DNA of 64,000 nucleotides, taken from contig CM070588.1 of assembly GCA_036346355.1 (NCBI GenBank), forward strand, positions 13,377,914 through 13,441,913, given 5' to 3'. Source of the stretch: Rhipidocladum racemiflorum (lineage: Eukaryota > Streptophyta > Magnoliopsida > Poales > Poaceae). Shown one piece after another: positions 24,779 through 37,156 of the stretch; position 1 is the stretch's first letter; every line of letters starts with the position of its first letter. The notes beneath the pieces were generated by a model. The model had not been told where the DNA came from and ran no database searches. It saw nothing but the letters and a program-made list of their open reading frames with translations. A program made the translations under genes and the position numbers.

Positions 24779-27237
24779 TGTAACACCCCAGCTTCTACTA
24801 AGCCCAGAATGTCACCAAACATAGACCATAACACATTTAATACCATAATTTAAAGTAAATTACAGCAAGTAATCATTTAGAGTAATTGAAAATTTTGACA
24901 GCATCTTCTTTGTTTTTGCATGAAACTTAACAACATAATCATCATAACAATAAGTAGGATAAACAAGACCTTCACATGCAGCGATAATGATAACCAATCA
25001 TCAATTAAAACATCAAAAGGCATCGCTAGCAAAAGAATAAGCATCAATTTAAGTCTAGGAAGATATAACAATTCACTCCATAGCCCCACATGATTCACAT
25101 GAGGGAAACGACCAACATTAAGACCATAAACTAATGATTATTGCAATACTTATTGCAGTGTCTCCAAAAGAAGATGAATTAGCTAGATTGTGATACTACG
25201 TGGAGGAGTGTAGCTAAGTCCCTTTCCAGCCCGATTTCATGGTACCTAAAGAAACAAACAACGAAAACACAAGCGTGAGTTCATCACTCAGCAAAGTGCA
25301 TTGCAATGGAACAACAAGGATCAAGACAACAAACCATCATTCCAGTCTCCACGGTTATATCACAACACATCACATTTAACATAATTTGCAGCCTTTAAAA
25401 CAACATGGTAATCATCTCATGAGCATCTCATGAGTACTCTCATCATCATCTCATAAACACCTTCATTTATGAAATTCATTCATGCAATGCAATGCACATG
25501 TCTTCTGGAATACTCATACCGGTATGGTTGAGTGCACACCCGTCGGCATGCACCCTTTTCCCCCTTTCCATCCCGAAGATGGAGGGTGCCTATCACTCGC
25601 TTCCATTCACCTCAGTGAAGGAATCACGATGTAGGACTTATTCGAAAGAATAGCCCCGGACTAGTCATAACAGTTCTCACCGCCCCTACCGGAATAGTTA
25701 TGACTTATCTCACCGGTCGGCCATGAAAAATATGCCATGTATGCAAAATGGACAGCAGCGTATTCATAAGTAGAAGTATTGCATATCAACACATTGCATC
25801 TCAACATGTAGGGCCGTATTTAACAATCGACCGTAATCAAGTTACCAACTTGGCATGTGATTCATTTATCAACAACAAGCATATTACTTTATCATGGCAT
25901 AAGGACATTATATCATCGTCAATATTAAAACATGGCATGAGGACATTATATCATTTATAACATGTAACTCATGGCAAAACAACATGTTATCTATCCCAAT
26001 ACTATCAAGCAATTCTAGCATCACATATAGCGTTAAATCCACACAACACACTTGCCTTCAACCGCGGGCAACGGAGTGACGAGAGGTTGAAGGCACTCCC
26101 GGAGGCACACCACCTGCAAACACGTGCCACACACTCAAATTGACTCCTCAAAACAGTACCCACTACACCCAATACACGATATACACCAAAACCCCGAAAT
26201 CACAGATTTGCCCCGTTCTGGACAGCGGCTACGAAAAATCATAACTTGAGTTCTAGAATTCCAAATTGATTAAACGAGTACATTCTCGCATAGCTTAGGA
26301 AATTTCCCAACTTTTTCTAGTTATAGGTAAAGACTGATTCGGACTCTAATGTTGTTTAATCTAACATTGAACACGAACTGTCTCAATCTCGTCACAGATT
26401 TGACAGCGCTCGGTAAAACAGGCATAACTTCTAAACGGCTGGGCGGAATTTCAATTTCTTTATATGCACGGAAAGATAATGAAATTATCTACAACTTCCT
26501 AGAAGTCCGTACGGCCAGATTCCAACTCTAAATTGGCGAAAACGCCTGCCCTATCTCAGGTCCCCAATCTGCCCGAACAGAACGTGAATACAACTCTAAA
26601 TTTCATCAATCCTACCCCATGGCAGCACCTCCCTTGGCAGCACCTCCCTTGATCTAAAAACATGTTATTCAACCTCTACAACAGTAAAAGATCCACCCCA
26701 AAGAGTTCCCCCTTTACCTTCTTGAAGAATCACAATTTCCTCGCAAGATCTCCACCCGAACTCCTCCCGATCTCCTCCTCCCGCCGGATCTCCACGTCGC
26801 GAGTCCTCCCACCAATGAGGACAGCACCACGGCACGGTGTGGCCGCGAGGAGGTTGCACCGAGGTCGCTGGGTATGGGAGAGGAGGCGCAAGGGAGGGGT
26901 GGAGGTGAGGGAGAGGGAGATCTAGAGAGGAGGAAGGTGGGAGGTGGAGGGAGAGGAAGAGGAAGCAAGGGGGGGGTGCGGCGCAAGGGTGGGGAGGAGT
27001 TAGGGCAGCAGCTCTCTCCCCCCTCCTCATCCCCTCATGGGCCAAGGAAACCACCACTTGGCCCACTAAGTTTTCCCCAAGGCCCACACGTCCCCGGAGC
27101 GGCCCAAAAGCCCGAAAACCTCCCGAAACGAAATAAAAACCCAAACCATATGGTTTTTAACCTTGAATAACATATTTCGTAATGTTTAGTCCTCATAATT
27201 CCCATTTTATAAGTTTAGGACAATCTGTGGTGTCACA
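24779..27237 (-). mobile_element. Solo LTR 2 (LARD-B type), TSD ATTGG
   Basis: A 2459-bp LTR in minus orientation, from TGTAACACCCCAGC at the left to ...TGGTGTCACA at the right. It is flanked by ATTGG at 24774-24778 and 27238-27242. It belongs to the diverged LTR subfamily also seen at 45786-48255 and starts at the same terminus as the coding element. It keeps the LTR core (CATACCGGTATG at about 25527) and a GC-rich block (about 26880-27000), and has a small duplicated stretch GGCAGCACCTCCCTT at about 26622-26655. No gene. Confidence 0.93.
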
Positions 27238-27242
27238 ATTGG

Positions 27243-27443
27243 GCTCTGAAGCATGTGTGTTTTCAGCTTTACTCTTTGATAAGACCATTTAATCACTTTG
27301 CATGTTTACGATAGAAGAAAAGGGAATAAGTAAAAAAAGGGTCTTTTGATCTTTTTGCAAGCAGAAGCTTGTAAGAATTATCAAAATATGCAAAAGCTTC
27401 AAGATGTATGCTTCAAGCATGCCATTCCTTAAAAGAAAAGATG
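27243..27443 (+). mobile_element. Copia 1 remnant
   Basis: Continuation of the copia 1 3' region between two solo LTRs. It contains one copy of the hairpin-forming motif ATGCTTCAAGCAT near 27403, repeated again after 29625. Confidence 0.7.
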
Positions 27444-29624
27444 TGTGACACCACGGAGTGTCGTATCCTTATAAAATGTGAATGTTGAGGGCAAAAACAT
27501 TATGGAATGTGGAATTGGAGGTTGAAACCATACGTTATAAGGTTTATTCACATTTCCAGGCCGGTTTCGGGAGTTTGGGCCTCTCCGCAGGGAGTTTGGG
27601 CCCAAGGGGATGAGTTGTGGGCCTTGGTGGGAGGGAGTTTGGGCCCATGAGGAGGGGAGGGACCAGGGTGGGCTGCCTTGTGCGCCCCTAGCCCCCCTTG
27701 TGCCCCCCATGCTTTAGGGTTTCACCCTTCCACCTCCTAGCCACCCCCTACTCTCCTTCCCCCATCCGCCTCCACCTCCACCTCCCCTCTCCAACACCCC
27801 TTGCTGCCCTAGGGAAAGCCTCTCCACCTCACCACCCCGAAGATCCGTCCATTGGAGCGCTCCGCGATGAGGAGATTCGATGGATTTGGAGCGAGGAAGG
27901 AGATTGCGCGAACCGGGAGGAGTTCCATTGGGTTTTCGTTCGTCGGACGAAGGTATGGCCATGGGGATCCTTGGGGTTGGTCTAGGATATATTCTAAGGG
28001 TTAATATCATGTTTTTAGATCAATTGGTGGTGCTGTAATTTGGTAGATTATATGAAATCTAGAGTTTGCCACGTTCTCTGTTTCGGACAGCATGAGCAGT
28101 CGACCTAGGGTTTGGGTTTTCACCAATTTAGATTTGGAATTTGGTTGTCCGCCTGTTGAAGAAGTTGTAGGTAACTTCAATACCTTTCAGTGGGTATAAA
28201 GAACGTCCAATTCTGCCCAGCCGTTTGAAAGTTATGCTCATTTTACCGAACGTATTAAAAACTGTGACGCGATTGGAACAAATCACGGTATTCTGTAGAT
28301 TAAACCACTTTCGAGTCCGAATCAGTCTTTCCATATACTTAGAAAAAGTTAGGAAATTTCCTAAGCTATGCGAGGATGTACTCGTTTAATCGATTCGGTG
28401 TTTTAGAATCTGATTTATGCTCGTTGCATGTCTGCTGTCCCCGCGGAAGAGAACCTCTGTTTTTGGGTTGTGCGAGTAGTTTGCGAAGTCGGGGTAGAAG
28501 ATTGCTTGCGTATTGTTTTGTGGGCATGATTTTGAGTGTGTGGTGCCTTTGTGCAGGCGGTGTGACCCCGGGGGTGCCCTCTACTTCTCGCCAATCCGTC
28601 GCCCGTGGTTGAGGCAAGTTTATTGGAATAGGTAGCGGGTTGTAGTTGCTAGATTGGTTGAGATTGAAATTGAATATGTGATATGTTCACATGCCATGCT
28701 TTAATATTTGACATTGATATGATGAATATGCTTATTATGTTATGATGCCATGTGTTAATGTACAAGTTATTTATGATGTTGGCATGTTTGCATACATGGC
28801 ATGATACATGGCCCGGGCGGTTAGAAAGTCATAACTAGTCCGGGGAACGTCGGTGAGAAAGTTATGACTCTTCCGGAGAGCCAATGAGTAAGTCCTACAT
28901 CGTGATTCATCCACCGCGGTGTATGGAAGTGAGGAGTAGGCACCCACTATCTTCGGGATGGAAGGGGGGAGAGGGTGCACACCGACGGGTGTGTACTCAA
29001 CCATACCGGTATGAGTTTCCAGGAGACACGTGCATCGCATCGCATTGCATACATGATGATGATGATAATGATATGTGATCATGAATGAGATGATGGACAT
29101 GATGTGAGTTGTTGTAGCCATGTAATTGTTCTTTTGTACCATTGCAATATACATGCTGAGTGTTGAACTCACGCTTGTGCTTTCTTGTTGTTTTAGGTAC
29201 CATGAAACCGGCATACGGGGAAGGGAATTAGGTACACATCTACACGTAGCTCCACACTTATAGACAATTTATTCATCTTGGTCATGATAATAAGAGTAGT
29301 GCCATGCAACTTGCTGCAATGGTTAATTTGTGTGCTTGGTTTCCTCATTTACTTCGTTTGGCTCATGAGATGGTTGAAATCTTTATTCTATGCTTATACT
29401 GCTGCTAGAACCCTTGTTATTGATGATTTAGATGTCATTCCCTATACTATATCCTGTGATCATATTGTTGTTGCTTCAATTCATGGAAAAACAAAGGAGA
29501 TGCTGCCGAAATTTTCGGTTTTAGCATCGTGCCTTTGCTGTAATTTATCTTAGTTTATGGTATTTAGATGTTGTTTAGCCTACGTTTGGTAGCATTCAGG
29601 CATGCTAGATGCCGGGGTGTTACA
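27444..29624 (+). mobile_element. Solo LTR 3, TSD AGATG
   Basis: A 2181-bp LTR from TGTGACACCACGG to ...GGGGTGTTACA, flanked by AGATG at 27439-27443 and 29625-29629. It has the palindrome-rich core at about 28810-29030. Frames such as 29278-29553 lie within the LTR 3' part and show no protein family signature. Confidence 0.95.
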
Positions 29625-30239
29625 AGATGTATGCTTCAAGCATGCTATTTCATAGAAAATAAAAGAAATATGCTTCAAGCATGCCACATGCACTTTATTG
29701 TTATAAAGATTAAATTGGTCCACTAGATTGGAGTTGAAACTACTTGCTTGCCCTAAGTTTTTAGTTGCTTCATTTTTTTTGGGCCTTGTTGTTTCTGTTG
29801 AGATCTTGCTTAGTACTTGGCTATAGTTGATTAAAATTGAGGTTGAGATGCATGCCACTCCCTAACTTGTTAAGATCACATGATGTTCATGTATTATGCT
29901 TATTATGTGATCTACAAGGTTCTGTGATCAAGTGAGCTCATTCCTTCTTTTGCCTTGGCACTCCCTTGTATTCTTAATGAATCCATTGTTAAAGGGGGAG
30001 AATTTTGGACAAATTGCACATTCACTCACATTTCATTTTTCTTCTTAGGAGGAGATTTGTCTTATTTTCACCTAGGGGGAGTTTTTCTCTTTGCATATTG
30101 TCAAAGGGGGAGATTTTGTGTTTTTTTCTTTGGCCTTTGATTTTAAACCTTTTGATTTCAAAATTTTCTTGTAAGGTGAATACCAATTCCAATGTTCAGT
30201 TCAAAGTGGTGTTGCCAATGTTTTCATCAAGGGGGAGAT
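29625..30239 (+). mobile_element. Copia 1, 3' untranslated region with repeated purine tracts
   Basis: Rejoins the copia 1 sequence. It has two further copies of ATGCTTCAAGCAT (near 29631 and 29670). Five purine-tract-like motifs follow between about 29990 and 30240 (AAAGGGGGAGAA, AGGAGGAGA, AGGGGGAG, AAAGGGGGAGA, AAGGGGGAGATT). Multiple purine tracts before the 3' LTR are typical of SIRE/Maximus-type elements. The small frames here (e.g. 29955-30140) are not convincing genes. Confidence 0.75.
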
Positions 30240-30795
30240 TGTGAAATCATGTGATGAAAATTTGGCTTAGTGATGAATTGAGTATTGCAAAGTGGTTGTG
30301 ATCATGGCATGTGTGGTGCATATGCATGTGCTATTTTAGATGATTATCTGATGTGCTTGTGATAGCATGATAATTATTTTTGCTTAATGCAATGTGCTCG
30401 TGTGAGTGGTTGCATGGACTGATCTTGAGTCAAGTCGTGGACTTGTGCTCGAAAAACTGTTTTCTGTTTGTTCATGTGCAGGTGCTGCTTGAGGTCGAAC
30501 GTGGTCGATGACGGGGATCGGAACTAGGTTCTGGGATGAATTGAGGTTCAAATGATCGAGAATGTCATGCGGAGCGTTCAGACTAGACAACAGGATACAC
30601 GAGAGGCGAGGCAGCGCACACGTTGTGAGTTCTAGCTGCTAGTGTTTGTGGGAAGTTTGATTCGTGGCACAATACAAGTGCTCCTAACATCAGGTAGTGG
30701 TGCAAAGCAACAAAAGCGAGAGCAACTTCTAGTTGTTGAGCAAGGAAAGAAAAGAGGTTTGTACGTGCATCAATAGAAAAGAAAAGGTAGGTTGA
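30240..30795 (+). repeat. 3' LTR of copia 1, truncated
   Basis: Begins TGTGAAATCATGTG after the last purine tract. The stretch at 30420-30600 (GTCAAGTCGTGGACTTG..., GTGCAGGTGCTGCTTGAGG...) matches 57880-58040 of copia 2's LTR, confirming the family. The LTR's normal ending (CACCCCCCCTCTAG...CCTACA in copia 2) is missing. The sequence changes character at about 30795. Confidence 0.75.
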
Positions 30796-30900
30796 TGGAA
30801 TTTTTTTTAAAATAATACTTTTTTAAAACTGAATTGCGGTTTTAATACTCGAAAAATAAAAATTGCAAAAATAATACGTGTTCGCCATATCGCACAACGA

Positions 30901-31090
30901 ATACCCTATTTTCGCCGAACCGTGTGGCGAATACCCTATTTTCGCCGAACCGTGTGGCGAAAACATCATAATTCCGCAATTAATCTGCTACACGGAGATC
31001 AAGGTTGTTTTCACCGCACAATTTGGCGAATACCCTATTTTCGCCGTACGGTATGGCGAAAATATGGTATTCGCCACACGGTTCGGCGAA
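30901..31090. repeat. 30-bp palindromic repeats, TTCGCC-N9-GGCGAA
   Basis: Two identical adjacent 30-bp units (30901-30930, 30931-30960), a third diverged unit (31030-31059) and a partial fourth (31070-31090). Each contains TTCGCC and GGCGAA as inverted arms around nine bases (e.g. GAACCGTGT). A half-site lies at 30881. Confidence 0.92.
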
Positions 31091-31182
31091 AATTGCTCGG
31101 TAAAAAGTTGTCCGAAGCTAGATCGATCGAGATCGATCTCGCTGCTGCGCCCTCGCCCGAAAGAGAATAAAGGGAGGCGGCG

Positions 31183-31325
31183 CCGAGGGAGAGAGCGAGA
31201 GGAAGGCGAGGGAAAGGAAGGAGAGGGAGAGAGAGAGAGGAAGAAGAAGGAGGAGGAGAAGAAGAAGGAGAAGGAGGAGGAGGAGAAGAAGAAGAAGAGG
31301 AGGAGAAGAAGAAGGAGGAGGAGGT
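31183..31325 (+). repeat. Purine-only microsatellite (GAGGA/GAAGAA)n
   Basis: About 140 bp almost exclusively of A and G on the plus strand. It makes a spurious Lys/Glu/Arg frame here and Leu/Ser frames on the other strand. Confidence 0.9.
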
Positions 31326-31357
31326 AACATCGCAACTTTGTTTAATTTCGCGTTCTT

Positions 31358-31525
31358 CAATTTAGAGTAGCGATATAGAGTAGTGTAATTTAGAGTAGAG
31401 ATCTAGAGTAGTGCAATTTAGAGTAGTGCAATTTAGAGTAGCGATGTAAAGTTGTGTTATTTAGAGTAGCAATTTAGAGTAGTGTAATTTAGAGTAGCGA
31501 TTCTAGTTGTTTAATTTAGAGTAGT
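31358..31525 (+). repeat. Degenerate tandem repeat of AATTTAGAGTAG
   Basis: About ten variants of (AATTTA)GAGTAG(YG) follow each other with spacings of roughly 12-25 bp. Confidence 0.85.
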
Positions 31526-32028
31526 GATATTAGTTTCGATATTAAAAAGTTGTTAAATTTGCAGTAATGAATTTACATATTAGCAACGTTGAAGAAATAA
31601 TTAATCGGTAGCTGATCGGTCGACCTAGGATTAGAGATTAATCGTCTAGTCGGAGGATTAGCTGAACTAATCGGTCAATCAATAATCGGTTGGTTAGCTA
31701 GGGCAATATATTGATGTAATTACTACAATACTAAAAAAATCGAGATTAGGCCCGATTAATCTGTATGCCTATTTGTTTCACTGTAAACAAAGAAATAAAA
31801 TCTTTAGGGTTTCGATCACAAGCTAATCGGCCAGTTAATCGGCTAATCGGCCGATTTTTTTGAACATTGCATATTAGTAGCAAATAGCCATGTTATACAT
31901 GCGCTATAATATTATAATATTATAGTATCGATAACGCGATAGTTAATTAGCGTTGTTGAATTTACGGTTATGATTATACATTTTAAGTAGGGATGAAAAA
32001 AATTTATTTTGTCTATGTCGTCGCAGTG

Positions 32029-32211
32029 ATGTCGGAACCAGTGAAATTCAGGGTATATTATGGTGATGGTGAAGTAAAAAATGAGCAGAATGGAGTAGAT
32101 TTAAGCAGCTTTGCGGTCACCATGGCTGAGCATTTGTCCCCTGATACTGTTAGCATTTGTGATAGCTACAAAACAAATTCTTTCTCTTATTACCTTTCCC
32201 AATACTTATAA
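32029..32211 (+). pseudogene. Possible transposase-type N-terminal fragment
   Basis: A short frame starting ATG at 32029 just after a splice-acceptor-like GTCGCAG. The peptide begins MSEPVKFRVYYGDGEVK and continues NGVDLSSF. This resembles the start of plant Mutator-like or related transposase proteins as I remember them, but it is too short to be sure. From about 32165 the frame runs into LARD-A sequence, so its last residues are not native. Confidence 0.35.
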
Positions 32212-34366
32212 ATAGAGTTTATGATGCTTATCCAAAGACATCCAACGAAGACTACGTCAACAAGATCTCCACGGACCAACATATCATATAACATCATATT
32301 CTAGATTGAAACAAATGCTCCAACAAATCTTTCAGCATGATCAACCAATCAATTTCATACCACCTATATGTAAACATCTCGACAATCGAAACTTATTCAG
32401 TTAACAAGCGACTTCAACATGTAAATATTATCTCCATAGGGAAGAATTCGTAAGTGAGATTAAGTTATACTTTCATTAAGGATAAAATCATTCATCATGT
32501 TAATTATCCAAAGCTCACTCCATCGCAACATGTTAAAATTTTCCTCTACTTTAACCATGGTTTTCCAACGAGTAATATAAACAGTTACCACCACAACTTA
32601 GTCATCAATAACAACAAATGGGCATAATCATCAACCAACAACATTACTTTTAGCTACCCTATACATAGGTGACAACAAAATTACCACCACACAACATACT
32701 CCAACTATTTAAAATAGATTGAATAATAGCATTAACACTGCCCTTAACAACATCATTAACAATAAGTCGTATGTCTTCTCAATTGATATCAATACTAGCA
32801 TTGTAGAGACACAACTTCATACTTCCAAATATACTAGTAGGTTGCAACAACATAAATAGCAACTCTAATCAACTTCCAAATTAAAGCCACTAGTCAACAT
32901 GATTAAATTTCTCTATTAACCCGTTAGATTAGAACATCTTTAAACAATCGGCAAGGTTTCTCTAACAGTCTCAGTAGTTTACATCACCTTAATGTTCTAA
33001 CTATGCATCAGGGTTTACAACTTTAAACATTATCGAGGGTTATAAGCACTTTCAAAGCAAGGCAACAGATTCTAAGCATGTACATTAACACATTTAATCA
33101 TTCTCGCTGTAGAGTAATCTACAACACTAGAAATTCATTTAATCTTAAGCTAAACACAAATATTACATTTAACTAATTCAACTCACCAATTAACTTAAGA
33201 ACAAATCATTTCCATAAACCACATTGTTACATACTACATGACATGCTAAACAACCATTTTCACTTTTGACAAACAGGATGCAACTCCACTTTTAAAGATA
33301 ACCACAACTCAAGAACCGTAATCTAACACCGATAGACAATTTCTCCCTTTCCAGGCAAGGAAGAAAACAAAACTCCAACAAAAATGCAGGAGAGCTCAAC
33401 TCTCAAGTTCCCAAATTTGCCCACAAAACTCTTCAAGAAATCTCAAGATCTATACTTCCAAGAAGGAAGAAGGATGCACTAGGGAAAACCAAATGTTCAA
33501 CCAAACCTTTTCCGATAAAGATTCAAAACTTAGCTCCACCCAACCTAAGGTCGGCAATAGGAGAACTTCAACTCTTTTCTTAGATAGGGAGGACAACAAC
33601 CACATATGTTTCCTCCTTAAGACAATCCACAATAACCAGCAAAACCGGGTGTCAAAGCAAAAGGCGACTAAAAAGGCGCAATGCTAAATTCTTCTTCTTC
33701 GTCTTCACCCAAGGAAGACAAAACCAAGAAACACCGAAGGGACTCTCCACGAAACATCCAATTCTAAACACTTTTCTTTTGATTTCAATTACTAAAATCA
33801 AGAAAAACACCCAAAACCGACCGTCAGAACGGTAAAGATCATACGAAGGAATCCACCACCAAACTCTTCTATTTAACTCCAGTAAACTACCCGATCTAAG
33901 ACAGAAAGGATAAGCACTCTTCTCCTACAGGGGTTAATAGTTCTTCGGTGATGGCGCTAACGGGCCACACCGTCAAACCTCACCGTTACTACGAAATAAG
34001 AGAGGTGGCCGAAACCCTTCGGCACCAAAACCCCACTTTTTCACAACAACAAGAACAATTCAATCATTTATCTCATTGACATAGCAACATGCATTAACAA
34101 ATGAAGCGTTCAACATCATAGCTTAAATACAACATTTAAGCGTAAAGAAACGATACCCATACCCTTTCCTACTATGCATCCATGTGTGTCAAATTTTAGA
34201 TTAGTTATACCACTTTTGCAAGTTTTAATGTTGCTATCCTATGACAAAATTTTAGTTAAAACTTAAGCCATGTTTCTAAGTTATTCCACATCACATTTTA
34301 GTTGTATCCTATAGCATGACACTCAAAATACACATTCCAGGGACCTACAAACCGCTCGATACTAAT
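32165..34366 (-). mobile_element. LARD-A copy 4, internal domain (PBS-side half)
   Basis: From about 32165 the sequence aligns with 1797-3866 of copy 1 and 39170-41330 of copy 3. The purine-tract side and its 3' LTR are missing, replaced by the unidentified element to the left. It is more diverged than copies 1-3; the primer site is corrupted (GCTCGATACTAA at about 34353). No coding capacity. The conserved PBS-side block lies at about 33870-34000. Confidence 0.82.
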
Positions 34367-34808
34367 CAGAAACACCCTCGGCATCTAGTATGCCCGAATG
34401 CTACCAAACATAGACTAAACATCAACTAAATACCATACATGAAGACAAATTTCAGCAAAGGCACAAATGCTAAACACCGAAATTTCGGCAGCATCTCCTT
34501 TGTTTTATCATGATTTGAATAATAGCAATATCATAGCAAAATATTTCGTAACATAAGACATCTAAAGCAGCAATATATAATGGATAAAACATCATCATAA
34601 ACAATTAAACCAAAACCAACCACACAAACATCTATAGCTAAGCAAAGTGGATCAACAGCACATTAAAATTAATCCATACACCTAGTTCAGGGTACTATTA
34701 TTATGATCATTACTCAAGGTTGGTAAATGTGACTGGAACTACGTGAAGATGTGTAGCTAATGCTCTTTCCCACATGCCGGTGTCATGGTACCTAAAAAAA
34801 ACAACATA
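34367..34808 (-). repeat. 5' LTR of LARD-A copy 4, PBS-proximal part
   Basis: The LTR terminus is degraded (AAACACCCTCGGC instead of AACACCCCGGC). It is cut at about 34808 where copy 3 begins, inside the short shared sequence AACAC. The distal end of this LTR is probably the fragment at 43689-44070. Confidence 0.7.
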
Positions 34809-37156
34809 AACACCCCGGCATTTACTATGCCTGAATGCTATCAAACATAAGCTAAACAACATCTAAATACCACAATTAAACATAAATTCCAGCAAAGGCG
34901 CACATGCTAAAAACCGAGATTTCGGCAGCATCTCCTTTGTTTTAACATGAATTGAAGCAACAACAATAATAACATGTCAATATAGCATAATGAACGATAG
35001 CAATAACATGATCAAACGGAAAAACAGCCATCATACCACTAAGGATAGAAATTCTATCCGTCACATGACAAATATGGACTAATCATTTACTCATAACGAC
35101 CAACGAATCATTGAAAACACAGTTTAACTCAAAGACTTAACCATAACCATAAAGGAAGGAACATGTCATTGTTCAAATGTTTGATGCTAAGTCATGACGT
35201 GTGACTAGCTCCCTTTTCCCGCATGACGGATTCATGGTATCTAAAAGAAAACAACATAAACACAAGCGTGAGTTCATCACTCAGCAAGTATATTGCAATG
35301 GAACAAGAAAACACATTCCAATACCTTCATCACCACTTTTTCACATACAACATCATACACATCTCATATTCATAGTGTAAGCATATCATTGACATCATCA
35401 TAAATCATCCTCATATAATGCAATGCAATGTGATGCAATGCGATGCACATATCTCCTTGGAAACTCATACCGGTATGGTTGAGTACACACCCGTCGGTGT
35501 GCACCCTTTTCCCTCCTTCCATCCCGAAGATGGAGGGTGCCTACTCCTCGCTTCCGTTCACCGCGGTGAATGGAATCACGATGTAGGACTTACTCATTGG
35601 CTCTCCGGAATAGTCATAACTTTCTCACCGACCTTCCCCGGATTAGTTATGACTTTCTCACCACCCGGGCCATGTATCTTGCCATGTATGCAAATATGCC
35701 AACATCATGATCACTTGTACATTAACACATGGCATCATCATGGATAACTTGTACATTAACACATGGCATCATCACATAATAAACATATTCATCATAACAA
35801 TGGCAAACATTAAAGCATGGCATGTGAACATATCATATATTCGAACTTCAATCTCAATCAATCAAACAGCCTACAATTCGCTATCCATTACAATACACTT
35901 GCCTCAACCATGGGCGACGGATTGGCGGGAAGTAGTAGGCCCTCCCGGGGTCACACCACCTGCACATAGGGACCACACACTCACAATCAAGCCCACAAAA
36001 CAGTACGCAAACCCTCATCTACCCCGACATTGCCAACTACTCACAAAACCCGAAAACAGTGGTTCTGTCCCGTCGGGACAGCAGCCTTCCAAAAGGCATA
36101 ACTTGGGTTCTGGGACTCCGAATCAATTAAACGAGTACATCCTCGCGTAGCTTAGGAAATTTCCCAACTTTATTAGGTATAGGGAAAGACTGATTCGGAC
36201 TCTAAAGTTGTTTAATCTACAAAATACCGTGATCTGTTCTAATCACGTCACAGATTTTAATACGCTCGGTAAAACAGCCATAACTTTCAAACGGCTGATC
36301 GGAATTTAACTTTATTTATACCCACTGAAAGATATTGAAATTATCTACCACTTCTTCAACATCCGTATGCCAAATTCGGAATCTAAATTAGCGAAAAACC
36401 GAACCCTAGGTCGACTGCTCATGCTGTCCGAAACAGAGAACGTGACCAACTCAAGAATCCATCTAATCTAATCAAATCCAGCACCACCAATTGATCTAAA
36501 AACTTGATAAACACCCTTAGAATAGTACCTAGATCAATCCCAAGTATTCCGATGGCCATACCTTTGCCCGACGCATGAAAACTGAAAGGATCTCCTCGCT
36601 CCTCGCTCCAACGGATAGATCCACGAGGTGCAGGGGGTGGGGAGGACACCCTAGGGAAGCAAGGGGGTGGAGGAGAGGTGGTGGAGAGGTGGGGAGCAAA
36701 GGGGAGCAATGGGGGAGGTGGAGGCGCATGCAAGGGAGAGGGGGAGGTGGGGGTGGCGGCTAGGGCATGGAGGGAGAGGTGGGGGAGCCCAAGGGGCAGG
36801 GTGTGTGGCGCAAGGGGGCAGGGGGGAGGCTTTTTACCAGCCCCCACACTTGTTACTAATCCTAAATGGATTCCCACTCCATCCCACCAAAGCCCACAAC
36901 CCCCTCTTTTAGGCCCAAACTCCCATAGGAAGGCCCAAAACCCCGGAAACGCTATTAACCTCCATACCCTATGGTTTTAACCTTAATTCCACATCTCATA
37001 ATGTTTTTGACCTCATCATGTACCATTTATAAGGTTCTGACACTCCGTGGTGACACAACACTTCAAAAGGCCCAAAAACGCGAGTAAACCTCAAGCCGAA
37101 AGGTTTTATTCTCTAATTTCACATTCTATAATGTCACACCATACTGTAGTGTCACA
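34809..37156 (-). repeat. 3' LTR of LARD-A copy 3
   Basis: Starts within AACACCCCGGC and ends GTGTCACA at 37156. Palindrome-rich core at about 35465-35670, GC-rich block at about 36600-36850. It includes the LARD-A-specific extension at its right end. Confidence 0.88.

Larger units (their letters stand above)
30796..32165 (+). mobile_element. Remnant of an unidentified element rich in palindromic and tandem repeats
   Basis: A patchwork unlike its neighbours: 30-bp units containing TTCGCC/GGCGAA inverted repeats (30881-31090), a purine microsatellite (31183-31325), tandem AATTTAGAGTAG units (31358-31525) and clustered TAATCGG motifs (31600-31860). A possible first coding exon starts at 32029. 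The right side is cut by LARD-A sequence from about 32165. The combination could be the 5' end of a DNA transposon of the MULE or plant-mobile-domain kind, but I cannot identify the family. Confidence 0.45.

Noticed and set aside
29278..29553. Hydrophobic 91-codon frame resembling a membrane protein
   Set aside because: It lies inside solo LTR 3, and the homologous LTR regions do not keep it open.
13466..30239. Envelope-like gene after copia 1 pol, as in some SIRE elements
   Set aside because: The pieces of the 3' region (24586-24778, 27243-27443, 29630-30239) contain no frame of adequate length once insertions are removed.
30881..31090. CRISPR-like array
   Set aside because: Only three to four units, adjacent and without unique spacers of uniform length, in a plant genome.
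30878..31327. Frame with a repeated YPIFAEPCGE peptide
   Set aside because: The peptide repeat is a by-product of a 30-bp DNA repeat (ten codons), and the rest is a Lys/Glu microsatellite.
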